Of a DNA stretch of 38,760 nt, positions 7,568-16,268 are shown piece by piece; within the stretch, counting starts at the first letter, position 1; the number at the start of each line of letters is the position of its first letter. The position numbers and the translations under genes are program-made. Where the stretch lies: positions 1 through 38,760 of the IMG/VR virus record IMGVR_UViG_3300025120_000179. The stretch is one strand, 5' to 3'. The notes below the pieces were generated by a model that did no database searches, was not told where the DNA came from, and saw only the letters and a list, made by a program, of their open reading frames with translations. Origin of the DNA: a virus.

Positions 7568-8185
7568 TTAGTTAGACACAATGCCAGTACCATAAGCATG
7601 GTACGGGAGGTTAATTTTAATCAACAGATCGGTATATGCATCACCAATAGCTGACCCCGGCTTAGTCACAAATCCAACAATCTTAAACGCTTTAGTGGCA
7701 GTTGCAGTCGTAGAGTTGACCTGCATTGTAGAATTGCCAGTAGTAGTGTCTACAGAAGTTGTAGCGTGTTGTGCCGCTGGAAAGTCAATATTGTGGTTAA
7801 GATCCGTCTGTGTTACTGCTCCATTAGCTTGCGCTTGGAACAAAACATTAGGGTCAGTCACAACATAGGCTTTAGCGTTCAAAGCTCCAGAGGGGTAGTA
7901 CTGTGAGAACGTAGGCTGGTTCTGGTCGTTAATATACTCACAACCAACAAACACGCCAATAGCACCAATGCTAGAACCACCAAGATTATTAGTAGTAGCA
8001 TCTGCGCCAGTTCCAGCAGCAATGTTAACGTACCCATCGGTGTGTAGCTCTACAACAGAACCAAAACCAATGTTTTGCGCGACCCCAGCAGGGTCTAGCA
8101 AGTACGTATCAGATGCACCCGCATAAGCGGTACCATCCTGCCGTCTTACGGGCCGTAACCCGTATCCTGCGCTTGTAGAAGACAT
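7568..8185 (-). CDS. Capsid-associated (decoration-like) protein
   Basis: The 205-residue protein starts MSSTSAGYGLRPVRRQDGTA and continues with LGGSSIGAIGVFVGCEYIN and AKAYVVTDPNVLFQAQAN. 'S.GYGLRPVRH..G' openings followed by 'Y.V..DP..lf..Q' are recurrent in a small beta-barrel protein encoded next to marine phage capsid genes. It lies 11 bp upstream of the major capsid gene in the same operon. A head-decoration role is inferred from order and composition. Confidence 0.65.
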   Translation of the reverse strand: MSSTSAGYGLRPVRRQDGTAYAGASDTYLLDPAGVAQNIGFGSVVELHTDGYVNIAAGTGADATTNNLGGSSIGAIGVFVGCEYINDQNQPTFSQYYPSGALNAKAYVVTDPNVLFQAQANGAVTQTDLNHNIDFPAAQHATTSVDTTTGNSTMQVNSTTATATKAFKIVGFVTKPGSAIGDAYTDLLIKINLPYHAYGTGIVSN

Positions 8186-8212
8186 AGTATGTATCCTTCA
8201 TTAAAAGTTAAG

Positions 8213-8671
8213 TTAGGTTCCCCTACCAAAGGTAACCTTCGTTTTCCGCTCATTAAAGAGCGGCATACGTGGATCGTTATCTCGCATGAAGTTGTTGTCT
8301 ACTGACTGCATCTGATTATCGGTCTGAGATTGATAGTACTCAGTCCTCTCTTCAGCTAGTTCTTTTGGAGCTTTGCATAGCATTAACCCTCCAATTACTA
8401 CATTATCCTTAAACCGTTCTTGCTCGGTAGTGACCATAGTAATTTCGGGATGATCCTCTGCTTTTACAGGCTCCCAACCTTCACGCAACTTTGAAGAGAC
8501 ATTAGTAGCATCAACATTGCCCTGCGTACTCACACGTATCCAACGAAATACATAGCCCGGCTCTTCGTTAGGCGAAGGTAAAACCTCCGGCTTCGACCAA
8601 GCCTTCTTTCGGGCCGTTTTTTCACGGGTATCGAGTTCACGATTTGTACGATTTAGTGCATTCTTAGCCAT
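8213..8671 (-). CDS. Conserved head-cassette protein of unknown function
   Basis: The 152-residue protein holds GYVFRWIRVSTQGNVDATNV, then SKLREGWEPVKAEDHPEI, GGLMLCKAPKELAEERTEYY and a C-terminal DPRMPLFNERKTKVTFG. I recognise this block pattern as a protein regularly found between scaffold and capsid genes in marine phages. The charged helix after LMLCK and the conserved tail suggest a soluble assembly factor. It overlaps the scaffold gene by one base. No enzyme motif is present. Confidence 0.65.
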   Translation of the reverse strand: MAKNALNRTNRELDTREKTARKKAWSKPEVLPSPNEEPGYVFRWIRVSTQGNVDATNVSSKLREGWEPVKAEDHPEITMVTTEQERFKDNVVIGGLMLCKAPKELAEERTEYYQSQTDNQMQSVDNNFMRDNDPRMPLFNERKTKVTFGRGT

Positions 8672-9681
8672 TAGTTACTCCTCATATTTAGTGCAGCTAC
8701 ATTCCTAGCGTATTCCTCAAGTGGGACTCCTAATCTCTTAGCAATAGCCACTTCAGATTTTTTTAGCGTCACCTTCTTAGATGACGTACTTCTTGTAGCG
8801 GGCGCGACGACATTAGATCGTCGTTTAGGTTTTACTACTTCATCGAACTGCTCTGGAAACAATTCACGCATACGAGAGTCTATTTTCTCGTAGTATTCAT
8901 CACTAGAAGGATCTACTCCTTCTGACTCAACAAGTTTCTGATGCAGTCCCATAGCGTACCCAGTCATTTCAGGATTACTAGGGCCAAACCAAGGGTTAGC
9001 TTGCGCCCATTCTGAGGCTCTCTGGTCAACAGAGTGACTAGTTTCTGAGACGGTACTTGTAGGTTCTTGTTGTACAGCAGTTTCATCGTCTTGTAAAGTA
9101 GGGCGTTTAAGATTCTTTAGCTTATCCGCTTTTAAATTAGCCGCTGTTAGTTTTTCTTGCGCCTCAAGCAACTTATCTGCGTCACCTGACTCATACGCAT
9201 CTTTATAAGCGCGTTTGGCTACAAGCATCTCTCCAGCGGTGTTTTTTTTCGCTTGCTCAATTAACGCTATTTGATTCTTATCTACAGTGCCTTTTAGCTT
9301 ATTATTTTCCTCAATAAGCGATTTAGCGTACTTTTCTAACTCTTGCCGTTCTCGTGTTGCTTGTTCTTTGGCTCGTCTCTCATCATGGTAGCCTTTACTG
9401 AAATGTTTAATCCGGTTGCGTACTTTTTCAGAGTAGTCTTCCAACTCCTCATCTGTAACTTCAGCCGGAGGCTCAGAAGGCTTACGGTTACGGTCAGACT
9501 TCGGTACATCGTCAACAACTTCAATTTCAAGGTCATTGTTATTCTCCTCCTCTTTTTTGGGTGGAGCTTCAGATTTTTTACCTGATATATCTACTTCTAT
9601 AGCGCCAGTAGGCTCTATCTCAATATCGGTATTTGTATCTTCCCCATCAGGAAACTCAAACTCAACTTTTTGGAACGGCAT
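8671..9681 (-). CDS. Capsid scaffolding protein
   Basis: A 336-residue protein. The N-terminal third is very acidic and disordered (rich in D/E with KKEEENNNDLEIEVVDD). Then comes a long helical coiled-coil segment (HDERRAKEQATRERQELEKY, IEENNKLKGTV), and a basic helical C-terminus (KKVTLKKSEVAIAKRLG). Acidic N-terminus, central coiled coil and basic capsid-binding tail are the hallmarks of tailed-phage scaffolds. Position between portal/co-chaperonin and capsid genes agrees. There is no visible serine or other protease motif, so maturation proteolysis is not evident. Confidence 0.8.
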   Translation of the reverse strand: MPFQKVEFEFPDGEDTNTDIEIEPTGAIEVDISGKKSEAPPKKEEENNNDLEIEVVDDVPKSDRNRKPSEPPAEVTDEELEDYSEKVRNRIKHFSKGYHDERRAKEQATRERQELEKYAKSLIEENNKLKGTVDKNQIALIEQAKKNTAGEMLVAKRAYKDAYESGDADKLLEAQEKLTAANLKADKLKNLKRPTLQDDETAVQQEPTSTVSETSHSVDQRASEWAQANPWFGPSNPEMTGYAMGLHQKLVESEGVDPSSDEYYEKIDSRMRELFPEQFDEVVKPKRRSNVVAPATRSTSSKKVTLKKSEVAIAKRLGVPLEEYARNVAALNMRSN

Positions 9682-9692
9682 ATATTACTCCT

Positions 9693-10082
9693 TTACACTC
9701 GTGATACGCCACGAGGATCGGCTACAACTGCTTCAATTGAGTCATCGTTCATTAAACGATACTCAACACCACCTACCTTAAATCTCGTACCTGTGTTCAT
9801 ACGAAACATCACGTAGTCGCCCTGTTTACACCACGGGCCAGTAGGGAAACGCCCTTCATCAGTATAGGCTTGCTCACCCATATCTAACACAAGACCGATA
9901 GTAGACATCACTGTGTCTAGATGTACTTCTCTACTAGATTTAAGAATCCCACTGTCACCATAGGTATCTTCTACCTGTGGCATAGCTACTAGTATTCTGT
10001 AGCCAACAGGAGTGGGTAGTTGGGCTTCTAACTCTTCTTCCGTTGTTTCTTCTTGCTTTGGAACTGCACTTAATTCAGTCAT
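9693..10082 (-). CDS. GroES-like co-chaperonin
   Basis: The product has 129 residues from the chosen ATG at 10082. An in-frame ATG at 10088 and a longer start at 10115 exist, but GGAAG sits six bases before 10082 only. PTPVGYRILVAMP (24-36) matches the Cpn10 first strand. GDSGILKSS (42-50) corresponds to the GroES mobile loop with its hydrophobic tripeptide. WCKQGDYVMFRMNTGTRF and EYRLMNDDSIEAVV match the barrel core. The role would be to replace host GroES in folding phage proteins, as T4 gp31 does for capsid protein. Its place beside scaffold and capsid genes supports that. Confidence 0.85.
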   Translation of the reverse strand: MTELSAVPKQEETTEEELEAQLPTPVGYRILVAMPQVEDTYGDSGILKSSREVHLDTVMSTIGLVLDMGEQAYTDEGRFPTGPWCKQGDYVMFRMNTGTRFKVGGVEYRLMNDDSIEAVVADPRGVSRV

Positions 10083-10272
10083 TGTCATCTTCCAAGTAGT
10101 TGCGCGAGAGGTCATTTACGTGGTTCATACAGGAAGTGAGACCTCGGAGCATTCCTGTTATCTCCTTGTACTGAGCGAAGTCTTTAGCTCCACCATTACT
10201 TAGGAAATTACTTGCTGAAGACATATCGTCCTCGATTTTTTCTCGTAGCACGTCAAAGACGGTTTTAGCCAT
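10075..10272 (-). CDS. Small conserved head-cassette protein
   Basis: This 65-residue acidic helical protein starts three bases after the portal stop codon and overlaps the co-chaperonin start. It contains SNFLSNGGAKDFAQYKEITG and LTSCMNHVNDLSRNY, a pattern I have seen as a small protein placed just downstream of portal genes in marine phages. Two helices with a conserved Cys are predicted. No function is assigned; a portal or scaffold partner is possible. Confidence 0.65.
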   Translation of the reverse strand: MAKTVFDVLREKIEDDMSSASNFLSNGGAKDFAQYKEITGMLRGLTSCMNHVNDLSRNYLEDDND

Positions 10273-10275
10273 AAT

Positions 10276-12744
10276 CTATTCCTTTTGCTCCCTCATTAAT
10301 TTAGCTAGCTCTAGATCTATCTTATTGTTGTTCTGCCGCCTACTCGCCGCTAGTTTTACAGCGTCTTTCTCTGTAGACATTCGTAACTCTTCCTTCTCCA
10401 GCTTTAACTCTTCCGCCCCAAGCACTGCATCAGCTTGATCTTTACGTGACTTACGTTTGATCTCTGCTGCCCGAAGCTCTGCATCAAGTCTGTCTTTCTC
10501 AGCCTTGCGCTTAACCTCTTCTTGCTTGATTTGAATGTCAGCTTGTTGCATCTGTACGATTGGGTCTTGAGCTTTTTCTGCGGCTTGTTTCTGCGCTTGT
10601 TCCTGCTTACCTTTCTGAGTAAGTTCAGTTGCAGCTTGACTTACTAGTCGAGAGAGACTTATCTCTATATCTTCAGGTAATTGTGTATTAGGTGTAGGTA
10701 AGTCAGCGCCAATACGTTCTTCTATCTTCTTACGATACATAAACGCTAGATGCTCGGCTATATGCGCCTGTAACGAGGCTAGCATCTGTTTTGCTTGAGG
10801 GTTTTGCTGCAACATACCCCCGATCATGGGGTCTTGTAAAAACGCTTGGTGGGCTGCTATGTGAGCCTCATGGTCTTGGTATATGAATGCTTTTACTGGC
10901 TTTAAGTTCAAGACATCCATGTTCTCACTTAATGGATCTGTGGGCTTTGCGTCATCCTTTATAGGGACAAGTTTGTCAGCATTCTTAATACCTAACACTT
11001 CGATCATCTGACGATGTAGTTGCGGCAGATCGTATATCTGCGGTGCCTGTTGCGCCATCTGCAACACTGCTTGGTACTGTACTACCCTTTGAGCCATTGT
11101 AGAGCTATTAGGATCACTTACAGGTATAACGTCTACCGCCATGTAGTCGTCTTGACGTGCGGTAACTGCTCCCCGCGCAGGTTGATAAGCGTAATCTGTA
11201 GGAGCGTACTCGGACATGATAGCTTTGAGCATTTTAAACTCTTGCTTCATGGCATAGTGGACACGCGCTTGCACTGCTGCCATAGGCTTCAGCGTTCTTT
11301 CTAACAACGCTAGCGTAGTACCCACTGGGGCATTAGCTGACATGTCAGATATGTTCATATCACTAATAGCGCCTAACCTACGACCTTCAGTTGTAATCTG
11401 GTTAAGTAATGCTAACAAAGTTTGACTTGGCTCCTTGTAAGGAAGCGGCATAATATTCTCACGAATACTGCCTGATGGTACATCTACATCCTTAAACTCT
11501 CCCGGCTCTATGGGCGTGTCATCGCCTTTGATCCGCAGTCCACGAGACTTTAGGCCTCCGGGGAGGTTAGAGAGCGTACCAGCGTCCACCAATTGCCGTA
11601 TAAGCGAGGTTCCTGCTTTAGCGTACCCCCCTATGATATGTATCAGTCCAAGGCCGTAGAAGCCAAATCCGGGGACATATACGTAGTGTACAAAATGTTG
11701 ACGCTTTAACATCAACATATCGTCAGGGTTCCAATTACGGCGTATAGATAGTACTTCTCCAGTTCCTCGGTCTAACGTGATAATGTAAGGCTTGGCTATC
11801 TCATCGTCGTCTTCGTCAATCCCCTCAATAGTTATATCAGCGTGTATCTCGTACAACGAGTACCTGTCGTCATCCGTTATAGAGTACCCACTATCTTCAG
11901 CTTTCTTTTCTTCAATATCACTGTGGTAAGGGGTTGGTTCTCCTAACTCAATATCTTTATAAAACCCGCTGGCCTGTAGCTTGCGTATCTCATTCTTAGT
12001 TTTCCGCATAACGTGCGTTACACGCTCTGCTGTTTCTATATGAGACGCTCCATATGGCACGATAACGTCTTCTGCGGTTATGTATATGGCTACCTGTCTA
12101 CCTATATTAGGATCGAAGTAAACCTTCTTAAACGCCGATCCTGCGAGTCCTAGGCTATATAGCATCCGTTCGTGTTCGGGACGATACTCTACCATCACCT
12201 CTGTAAGCTCATAGTTCATATCAGCTTTAACACGTTCCGCCGCTTCTGTTTTCTCCCTAGTTTCTTCCCCTAGTACCTTAACCCGTACTGGGCCAGCCGC
12301 AGGAAAAGTCTCACTCATTGTCTCTGCTTGGAACCGTATTGCAGCTTCGGCTAGAACAGTAGAGTGGACTCCACAGGCTCCTTCCCAAGGCGTTGTACGC
12401 TCCTCATACTTAAACCCTAAAACATCTAACCCTTTAACGTATGTGTCAGCCCACTCCTTACGGCTGTCCATATCGGAGTCTATTAGCCCTATAAGATCAC
12501 TTGATAGCGACTGCAATATACTATCGTCTAGATGCTCTGCTAGGTTGGTATCAAACGGGAGCATATCAGTAGGGGCAGCGTCAGGGATTAAAGTGATCTC
12601 TACGCTACCATCACTCAGGGTAACCATTTCGGGATCTACAATCTCTATCTCTAACGCTTGCTCAACTGGCTCGACCGGCTCATCCCCTTCTATTTCTACA
12701 TCTATACCTTCGGGGGCAGCAAACATGCCTTTTTCAATTGCCAT
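10276..12744 (-). CDS. Portal protein
   Basis: A large 822-residue protein, longer than T7 (536) or P22 (about 725) portals. The first 60 residues are acidic and disordered. The core follows from about residue 70, with blocks DVLGFKYEERTTPWEGACGV, AEAAIRFQAETMSETFPAAG, YVYVPGFGFYGLGLIHIIGG and TLSNLPGGLKSRGLRIKGDD. These match the wing and stem regions of large marine-phage portals. The last 130 residues are a Gln/Lys/Glu-rich coiled coil that could form the barrel. It forms the DNA gate and terminase docking site. The gene follows the terminase by 11 bp. Confidence 0.85.
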   Translation of the reverse strand: MAIEKGMFAAPEGIDVEIEGDEPVEPVEQALEIEIVDPEMVTLSDGSVEITLIPDAAPTDMLPFDTNLAEHLDDSILQSLSSDLIGLIDSDMDSRKEWADTYVKGLDVLGFKYEERTTPWEGACGVHSTVLAEAAIRFQAETMSETFPAAGPVRVKVLGEETREKTEAAERVKADMNYELTEVMVEYRPEHERMLYSLGLAGSAFKKVYFDPNIGRQVAIYITAEDVIVPYGASHIETAERVTHVMRKTKNEIRKLQASGFYKDIELGEPTPYHSDIEEKKAEDSGYSITDDDRYSLYEIHADITIEGIDEDDDEIAKPYIITLDRGTGEVLSIRRNWNPDDMLMLKRQHFVHYVYVPGFGFYGLGLIHIIGGYAKAGTSLIRQLVDAGTLSNLPGGLKSRGLRIKGDDTPIEPGEFKDVDVPSGSIRENIMPLPYKEPSQTLLALLNQITTEGRRLGAISDMNISDMSANAPVGTTLALLERTLKPMAAVQARVHYAMKQEFKMLKAIMSEYAPTDYAYQPARGAVTARQDDYMAVDVIPVSDPNSSTMAQRVVQYQAVLQMAQQAPQIYDLPQLHRQMIEVLGIKNADKLVPIKDDAKPTDPLSENMDVLNLKPVKAFIYQDHEAHIAAHQAFLQDPMIGGMLQQNPQAKQMLASLQAHIAEHLAFMYRKKIEERIGADLPTPNTQLPEDIEISLSRLVSQAATELTQKGKQEQAQKQAAEKAQDPIVQMQQADIQIKQEEVKRKAEKDRLDAELRAAEIKRKSRKDQADAVLGAEELKLEKEELRMSTEKDAVKLAASRRQNNNKIDLELAKLMREQKE

Positions 12745-12755
12745 AATTTAGCCTC

Positions 12756-14309
12756 TTAATAATACCCACTGCTACGCCGTTTAAAGTATCGCTGTTCCTC
12801 TGGTTCATCAGTAGGTAGTCGTATGAACCCACCTTGCCGGAACCGCATTAGAGCCATGACGGTGGAGTCCACCAAGTCATCGTTGCTCATAAACGGAAAC
12901 CCTGCTATTTCTTCTACTACTTCTTCAGCCCAACGTGTCTGGGGAACCCAGCACAGACCAGACGCTACAATATCAGATACTGAGTTTAGACGCGCTAGTT
13001 TATCACCTGACCCTCTATGCGGGGTATATTCTGATACTGGTAGTCCCATCCTACGCATTTCTTGGTAAAGGGCCACACCAGAACTTTTCTTCTCTACAAT
13101 AAACGAGTCAGGCTCCCAGTCCGAATACTCTTCCATAGCAAGCTCTTTTAGCTCTGGAAACTCCATACGTCGTTTAATGCTATTCAACAGTATTATATTA
13201 TACGCACTCTCTTCCTCATTATAGAAGACCCCCCACGTAGTTAACGCGGTATAGTCGGCCCTATTGTGTTTTTCTGCCGCAGCATCGAGGGACATTATGA
13301 TGTATTCGCAAGATGGAGGCTCCTCACTCATCCATAAATTCCACCACTCACGCTTAACTAGGGCGGCTTCTTCTGCGGTAGGCTGTTGTTGGTATTGAGC
13401 ATTCCACTGAAATGTGGGCATAGATGCCTTAGTACGCATCAACGCTTCTAAATCAAAGAACTCAGGCCACAGGGGTTTTTCAATCACCTCCTTAGTCTCT
13501 GAGTCTGCAAACTCTAGTATCGCGGGAAACTCTACTACCTGAAACTGATCAGATCGCTCATTCTGAGCCATATCCTTAATGACACGGCCTGTCAGGTCAT
13601 CCATATGCCATCTAGTCTGTATGATAGCTACACGACCCCCCGGCATCAGACGAGTACGCGCACCGAACGTATACCACTCATATGCCTTCTCAAACACAGA
13701 GAAGTTACCGTTAATCACGTCTTGCTCAGAGTGTGGGTCATCTACCAATAGCAAATCAGCGCCACGACCCGCTAGTGCGGAGCCTACACCACAGGCGTAA
13801 TACTCTCCCCCTGCGCTAGTATTCCACCTACCTGCTGATTTAGAGTCAACAGCTAACTTAGTAACCGGAAATATAGTCTTATATTCGGGGGTAGCGATTA
13901 AATTACGTACTTTACGACCAAAATCTACCGCCAAATCGGTTGTGTGGGACACCATCATCACTTTTTTGTTCGGATTACGCCCCAAAAACCACGCTGGGTA
14001 GAAAATAGACACTAATTGTGACTTGCCGTGGCGTGGTGGGATATTTACGCAGACACGATCCTTATCCCCACGCTCAATCTCCATCAACATGTCCGCCAAA
14101 ATGCGGTGATGTTTCCCAACAATGAAGTCAGGCATCATAGCCTTGCAAAAGTCTATCAGATCATCGTATGCTAGCTTGTTCTGCCGCCGATTTGCTAGCT
14201 CATCCACCATTCTCTCAATCTCAACGACCTCATCTGCCGAATACTCGTCAAGATTATCAAGTAATAGCTGGACTTCTTCTTCAGTAAAGTCTTCAGGCGG
14301 GGTTTTCAT
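12756..14309 (-). CDS. terL: Terminase large subunit
   Basis: The 517-residue packaging motor has a Walker A-like PPRHGKS (91-97), Walker B LLLVDD (186-191) and a coupling-type segment IIQTRWHMDDLTGRV (229-243). In the RNase H-like nuclease domain, LDAAAEK (341-347), VEKKSSG (405-411) and NDDLVDS (476-482) supply the acidic metal ligands. It would package DNA into the prohead and cut it. The start overlaps the upstream small gene by 17 bases. All key residues are present. Confidence 0.93.
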   Translation of the reverse strand: MKTPPEDFTEEEVQLLLDNLDEYSADEVVEIERMVDELANRRQNKLAYDDLIDFCKAMMPDFIVGKHHRILADMLMEIERGDKDRVCVNIPPRHGKSQLVSIFYPAWFLGRNPNKKVMMVSHTTDLAVDFGRKVRNLIATPEYKTIFPVTKLAVDSKSAGRWNTSAGGEYYACGVGSALAGRGADLLLVDDPHSEQDVINGNFSVFEKAYEWYTFGARTRLMPGGRVAIIQTRWHMDDLTGRVIKDMAQNERSDQFQVVEFPAILEFADSETKEVIEKPLWPEFFDLEALMRTKASMPTFQWNAQYQQQPTAEEAALVKREWWNLWMSEEPPSCEYIIMSLDAAAEKHNRADYTALTTWGVFYNEEESAYNIILLNSIKRRMEFPELKELAMEEYSDWEPDSFIVEKKSSGVALYQEMRRMGLPVSEYTPHRGSGDKLARLNSVSDIVASGLCWVPQTRWAEEVVEEIAGFPFMSNDDLVDSTVMALMRFRQGGFIRLPTDEPEEQRYFKRRSSGYY

Positions 14310-14895
14310 TGACTAACCCCAGTTCGGCATCAACATCTATCACTTCACCGTCTACTATTATTGCGTCCTCGGCCTCATACGCAGGATTTACTAGCTTTTC
14401 CAGTTTGCCCCGCAGTTTTGCGCGGAGATCGTCTGTGGATTGGTGGGTGACAGTGATCTCTGACTTCTCAGCGAACAAAGACACGTCTGAAATCTTACCT
14501 AATAACTCTAAAGCACGGATTCTAGTGCGTGGGTCAGGGTTCTCAGTCTCTAATATCAGCTTGTTTGTCACTAGGTGACGTATATGTACGGCAGAAGTGG
14601 CTACTGACTGTCCAAACTCGGTTAATATATTGTTAGTAAGTACTAACGAGGCTGGGGTCATCTTAGCTGTTCGGGCATTGTTTGTTTTCTTAGATGCTTT
14701 CTCTGGGTCTTCTGCATAAGACATAGCCAACTGTGCGGCTACATCCTTATCTTCAGCATTAGGGGTGAGGTCTGCGCCATGCTCCTCTAGCGCAATAGCA
14801 CTAGCGAAGGCGACAGCGGCCCTTTTAGCCAAGTCCATGTGTTTAATATCTGTAGGTACAGGCACACCTAGCTCTGGTTCTAGCATAAAAGTCAT
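14293..14895 (-). CDS. Candidate terminase small subunit
   Basis: This 200-residue, mostly helical protein is the first gene of the late block. It has NNARTAKMTPASLVLTNNIL, then RTRIRALELLGKISDVSLF, a helix-rich segment similar in layout to the small-terminase-type proteins that precede large terminase genes in marine phages, and KSEITVTHQSTDDLRAKL. The gene overlaps the large terminase by 17 bases, the usual arrangement. I do not see a clear classical helix-turn-helix, so the DNA-recognition role is inferred mainly from position. Confidence 0.65.
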   Translation of the reverse strand: MTFMLEPELGVPVPTDIKHMDLAKRAAVAFASAIALEEHGADLTPNAEDKDVAAQLAMSYAEDPEKASKKTNNARTAKMTPASLVLTNNILTEFGQSVATSAVHIRHLVTNKLILETENPDPRTRIRALELLGKISDVSLFAEKSEITVTHQSTDDLRAKLRGKLEKLVNPAYEAEDAIIVDGEVIDVDAELGLVNENPA

Positions 14896-14927
14896 TAATG
14901 CATCGCAGGTTATTCACCGAAGACCCC

Positions 14928-14956
14928 TATATACCAGAAAAAAATTTTTTTAACAA
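14928..14956 (-). promoter_or_regulatory. Late promoter for the structural block
   Basis: On the minus strand TTGTTA (14956-14951) is followed after 17 bases by TATATA (14933-14928). The spacer is a run of A then T residues. The predicted start is about 25 bases upstream of the ATG at 14895, the first gene of the late operon. Each hexamer matches consensus at 4 of 6 positions. A host sigma-70-type enzyme would read it; no phage RNA polymerase gene is in the window. Confidence 0.5.
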
Positions 14957-15160
14957 GCCTTTGGGACTCCTATAGGGGGGTGTTTGCTATATAGGGAACG
15001 GCCTCAACCTTACCCAAAAAATGCGATTTGTTTGTGGGGATTAGTAATATATAGAGAACGGGACTCCGATAGCTGTGGTCGGGGTGGTGGGGGTAAATCC
15101 TCTTGATTCAGGATAAAAACGGCTTTTTTCTGTGTTTTATTGTCTTTTTGTGGGGATTTG

Positions 15161-15190
15161 TTGACATTACGGGTCGTTTTTGATTTTATA
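15161..15190 (+). promoter_or_regulatory. Candidate plus-strand promoter upstream of the GC-rich genes
   Basis: A perfect TTGACA lies at 15161-15166. The best -10 is TTTATA (15185-15190, 18-base spacer) or the overlapping TATAGA two bases later. The -35 is excellent but the -10 is weak, so an activator may be needed. It would drive 15349-16417 after a leader of about 150 bases. Confidence 0.35.
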
Positions 15191-15348
15191 GAGGTGTTCC
15201 AGAGACGGCGACCGAGACAAAAACAGCCGGCCTTGACCCCCAACAGGGGATCGACCAAGGGTAACTCTAGTAGATAAGTACAAGGTCGTACAATCTACAA
15301 CAATGGAACGCTTACACTCAATTCATTTAACTATAGAGGCATTTCATT

Positions 15349-16059
15349 ATGACAGACAAATCAGACGCAACAGTATCACCATTCGCCAAGATCATTGGCG
15401 GGTTAACCACTCTCTCGGTTGCCATCAAGTACGGCGACGATTCGGCAGACTACACCGTAGACAATACGGCGCTGATGGGTAGCTACACCGAGTCACTAAA
15501 GGCGAGCGGCCTACACGGCGCAATGCTCGACGGTGTGATCAAGGGGCTGAGAGAGACGGCGACCGAGGCCGGTGTCACTAGGCTAACCGGCGCGTTCTTA
15601 CTCTCACCCATAGCAGGGCGGACGGATCGAACGTCGACATGCCCTGTTGAACTTTGGGAGCCATTGAAGGCATGGTTTCAAGATGGGCAAGATGATGCCA
15701 CGAAAGCGGCTAGACTAGCCAAATCGGAGGGCGACACGCTCACCCCGATGCAACAGGCTCTACTATCCAATGGCGACAAGAGTGTTGCTACTGTAATGGG
15801 TAACCTTAGCGCGAAGATTGACCGCGAGAATAAAGCGGCCGACGCGCCTAAGAATAACCTTCCTAAGCATTGGACGGCGGCGGCGATTCAACGAAATGTG
15901 AAGTTAATTGCAGGGCTCAAAAAAGAGTCGGAATCAAAGCACTTTACGGCTGAATCACCCGACAGGGACGTGGTCGAAATGATACTCGCGAACCAGCGAG
16001 TTATCACCGAGATCGAAGCCAAGATCAAAATGCTACAAGACACTACTTACGAAGGCTAA
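15349..16059 (+). CDS. Unknown soluble protein in GC-rich accessory segment
   Basis: A 236-residue soluble, largely helical protein starting MTDKSDATVSPFAKIIGG, with no motif I recognise. It has a C-terminal coiled-coil-like stretch (NQRVITEIEAKIKMLQ). The ribosome site is weak (AGG ten bases upstream). Base use differs from its neighbours: one counted 60-base line inside it (15481-15540) has 36 G/C, against 26 in a sample from the helicase gene (28021-28080). It sits alone between the early and late blocks with its own terminator downstream. An early host-takeover or moron-type gene is possible, but this is inference. Confidence 0.65.
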   Translation: MTDKSDATVSPFAKIIGGLTTLSVAIKYGDDSADYTVDNTALMGSYTESLKASGLHGAMLDGVIKGLRETATEAGVTRLTGAFLLSPIAGRTDRTSTCPVELWEPLKAWFQDGQDDATKAARLAKSEGDTLTPMQQALLSNGDKSVATVMGNLSAKIDRENKAADAPKNNLPKHWTAAAIQRNVKLIAGLKKESESKHFTAESPDRDVVEMILANQRVITEIEAKIKMLQDTTYEG

Positions 16060-16100
16060 ACTCACTGCGCCATGGACGGCGCTACCTAATAGGAATCATC

Positions 16101-16268
16101 ATGCACTATTCAGATCCTGATTATGATAAAGAAAGAAAGTTACTTAAACGCCGAGGCAAGCGATTGCTAAAGGCTGGTAGTAACGTACCCCAACCAGCAC
16201 CAGCTAAGGTTCGCGTTCAAAACCTGCGCGATCTAAAAAAACTACTCAATATGGAGACCGACGAATGA
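16101..16268 (+). CDS. Small basic protein (55 aa), unknown
   Basis: The ORF starts at ATG 16101 with AGGAA five bases upstream and ends in TGA overlapping the next ATG (ATGA). The product begins MHYSDPDYDKERKLLKRRGK and is strongly basic with a helical C-terminus (RDLKKLLNMETDE). It is the second gene of the GC-rich trio. Translational coupling to the downstream membrane protein supports that it is real. Function is unknown. Confidence 0.6.
   Translation: MHYSDPDYDKERKLLKRRGKRLLKAGSNVPQPAPAKVRVQNLRDLKKLLNMETDE

Larger units (their letters stand above)
14896..15348. other. Divergent intergenic control region (left part)
   Basis: No convincing gene is visible in this 453-bp gap between divergently transcribed blocks. 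It holds a minus-strand promoter (14928-14956), a candidate plus-strand promoter (15161-15190) and a 7A/7T tract. Several TATAGAG or TATAGGG motifs occur, at about 14970, 14989, 15052, 15187 and 15333. A minus-strand frame at 15010-15258 begins with TTG, lacks a ribosome binding site and has biased low-complexity content, so I do not call it. Confidence 0.6.

Noticed and set aside
14962-14980. T7-type promoter (GGGACTCCTATAGGGG)
   Set aside because: It resembles the T7 core only partly, is one base short, and no single-subunit RNA polymerase gene is seen. Kept only as part of the TATAGRG observation.
15010-15258. Minus-strand open frame of 82 codons in the divergent region
   Set aside because: It starts at TTG with no ribosome site, has Pro- and Lys-biased low-complexity content and overlaps promoter-like sequence.
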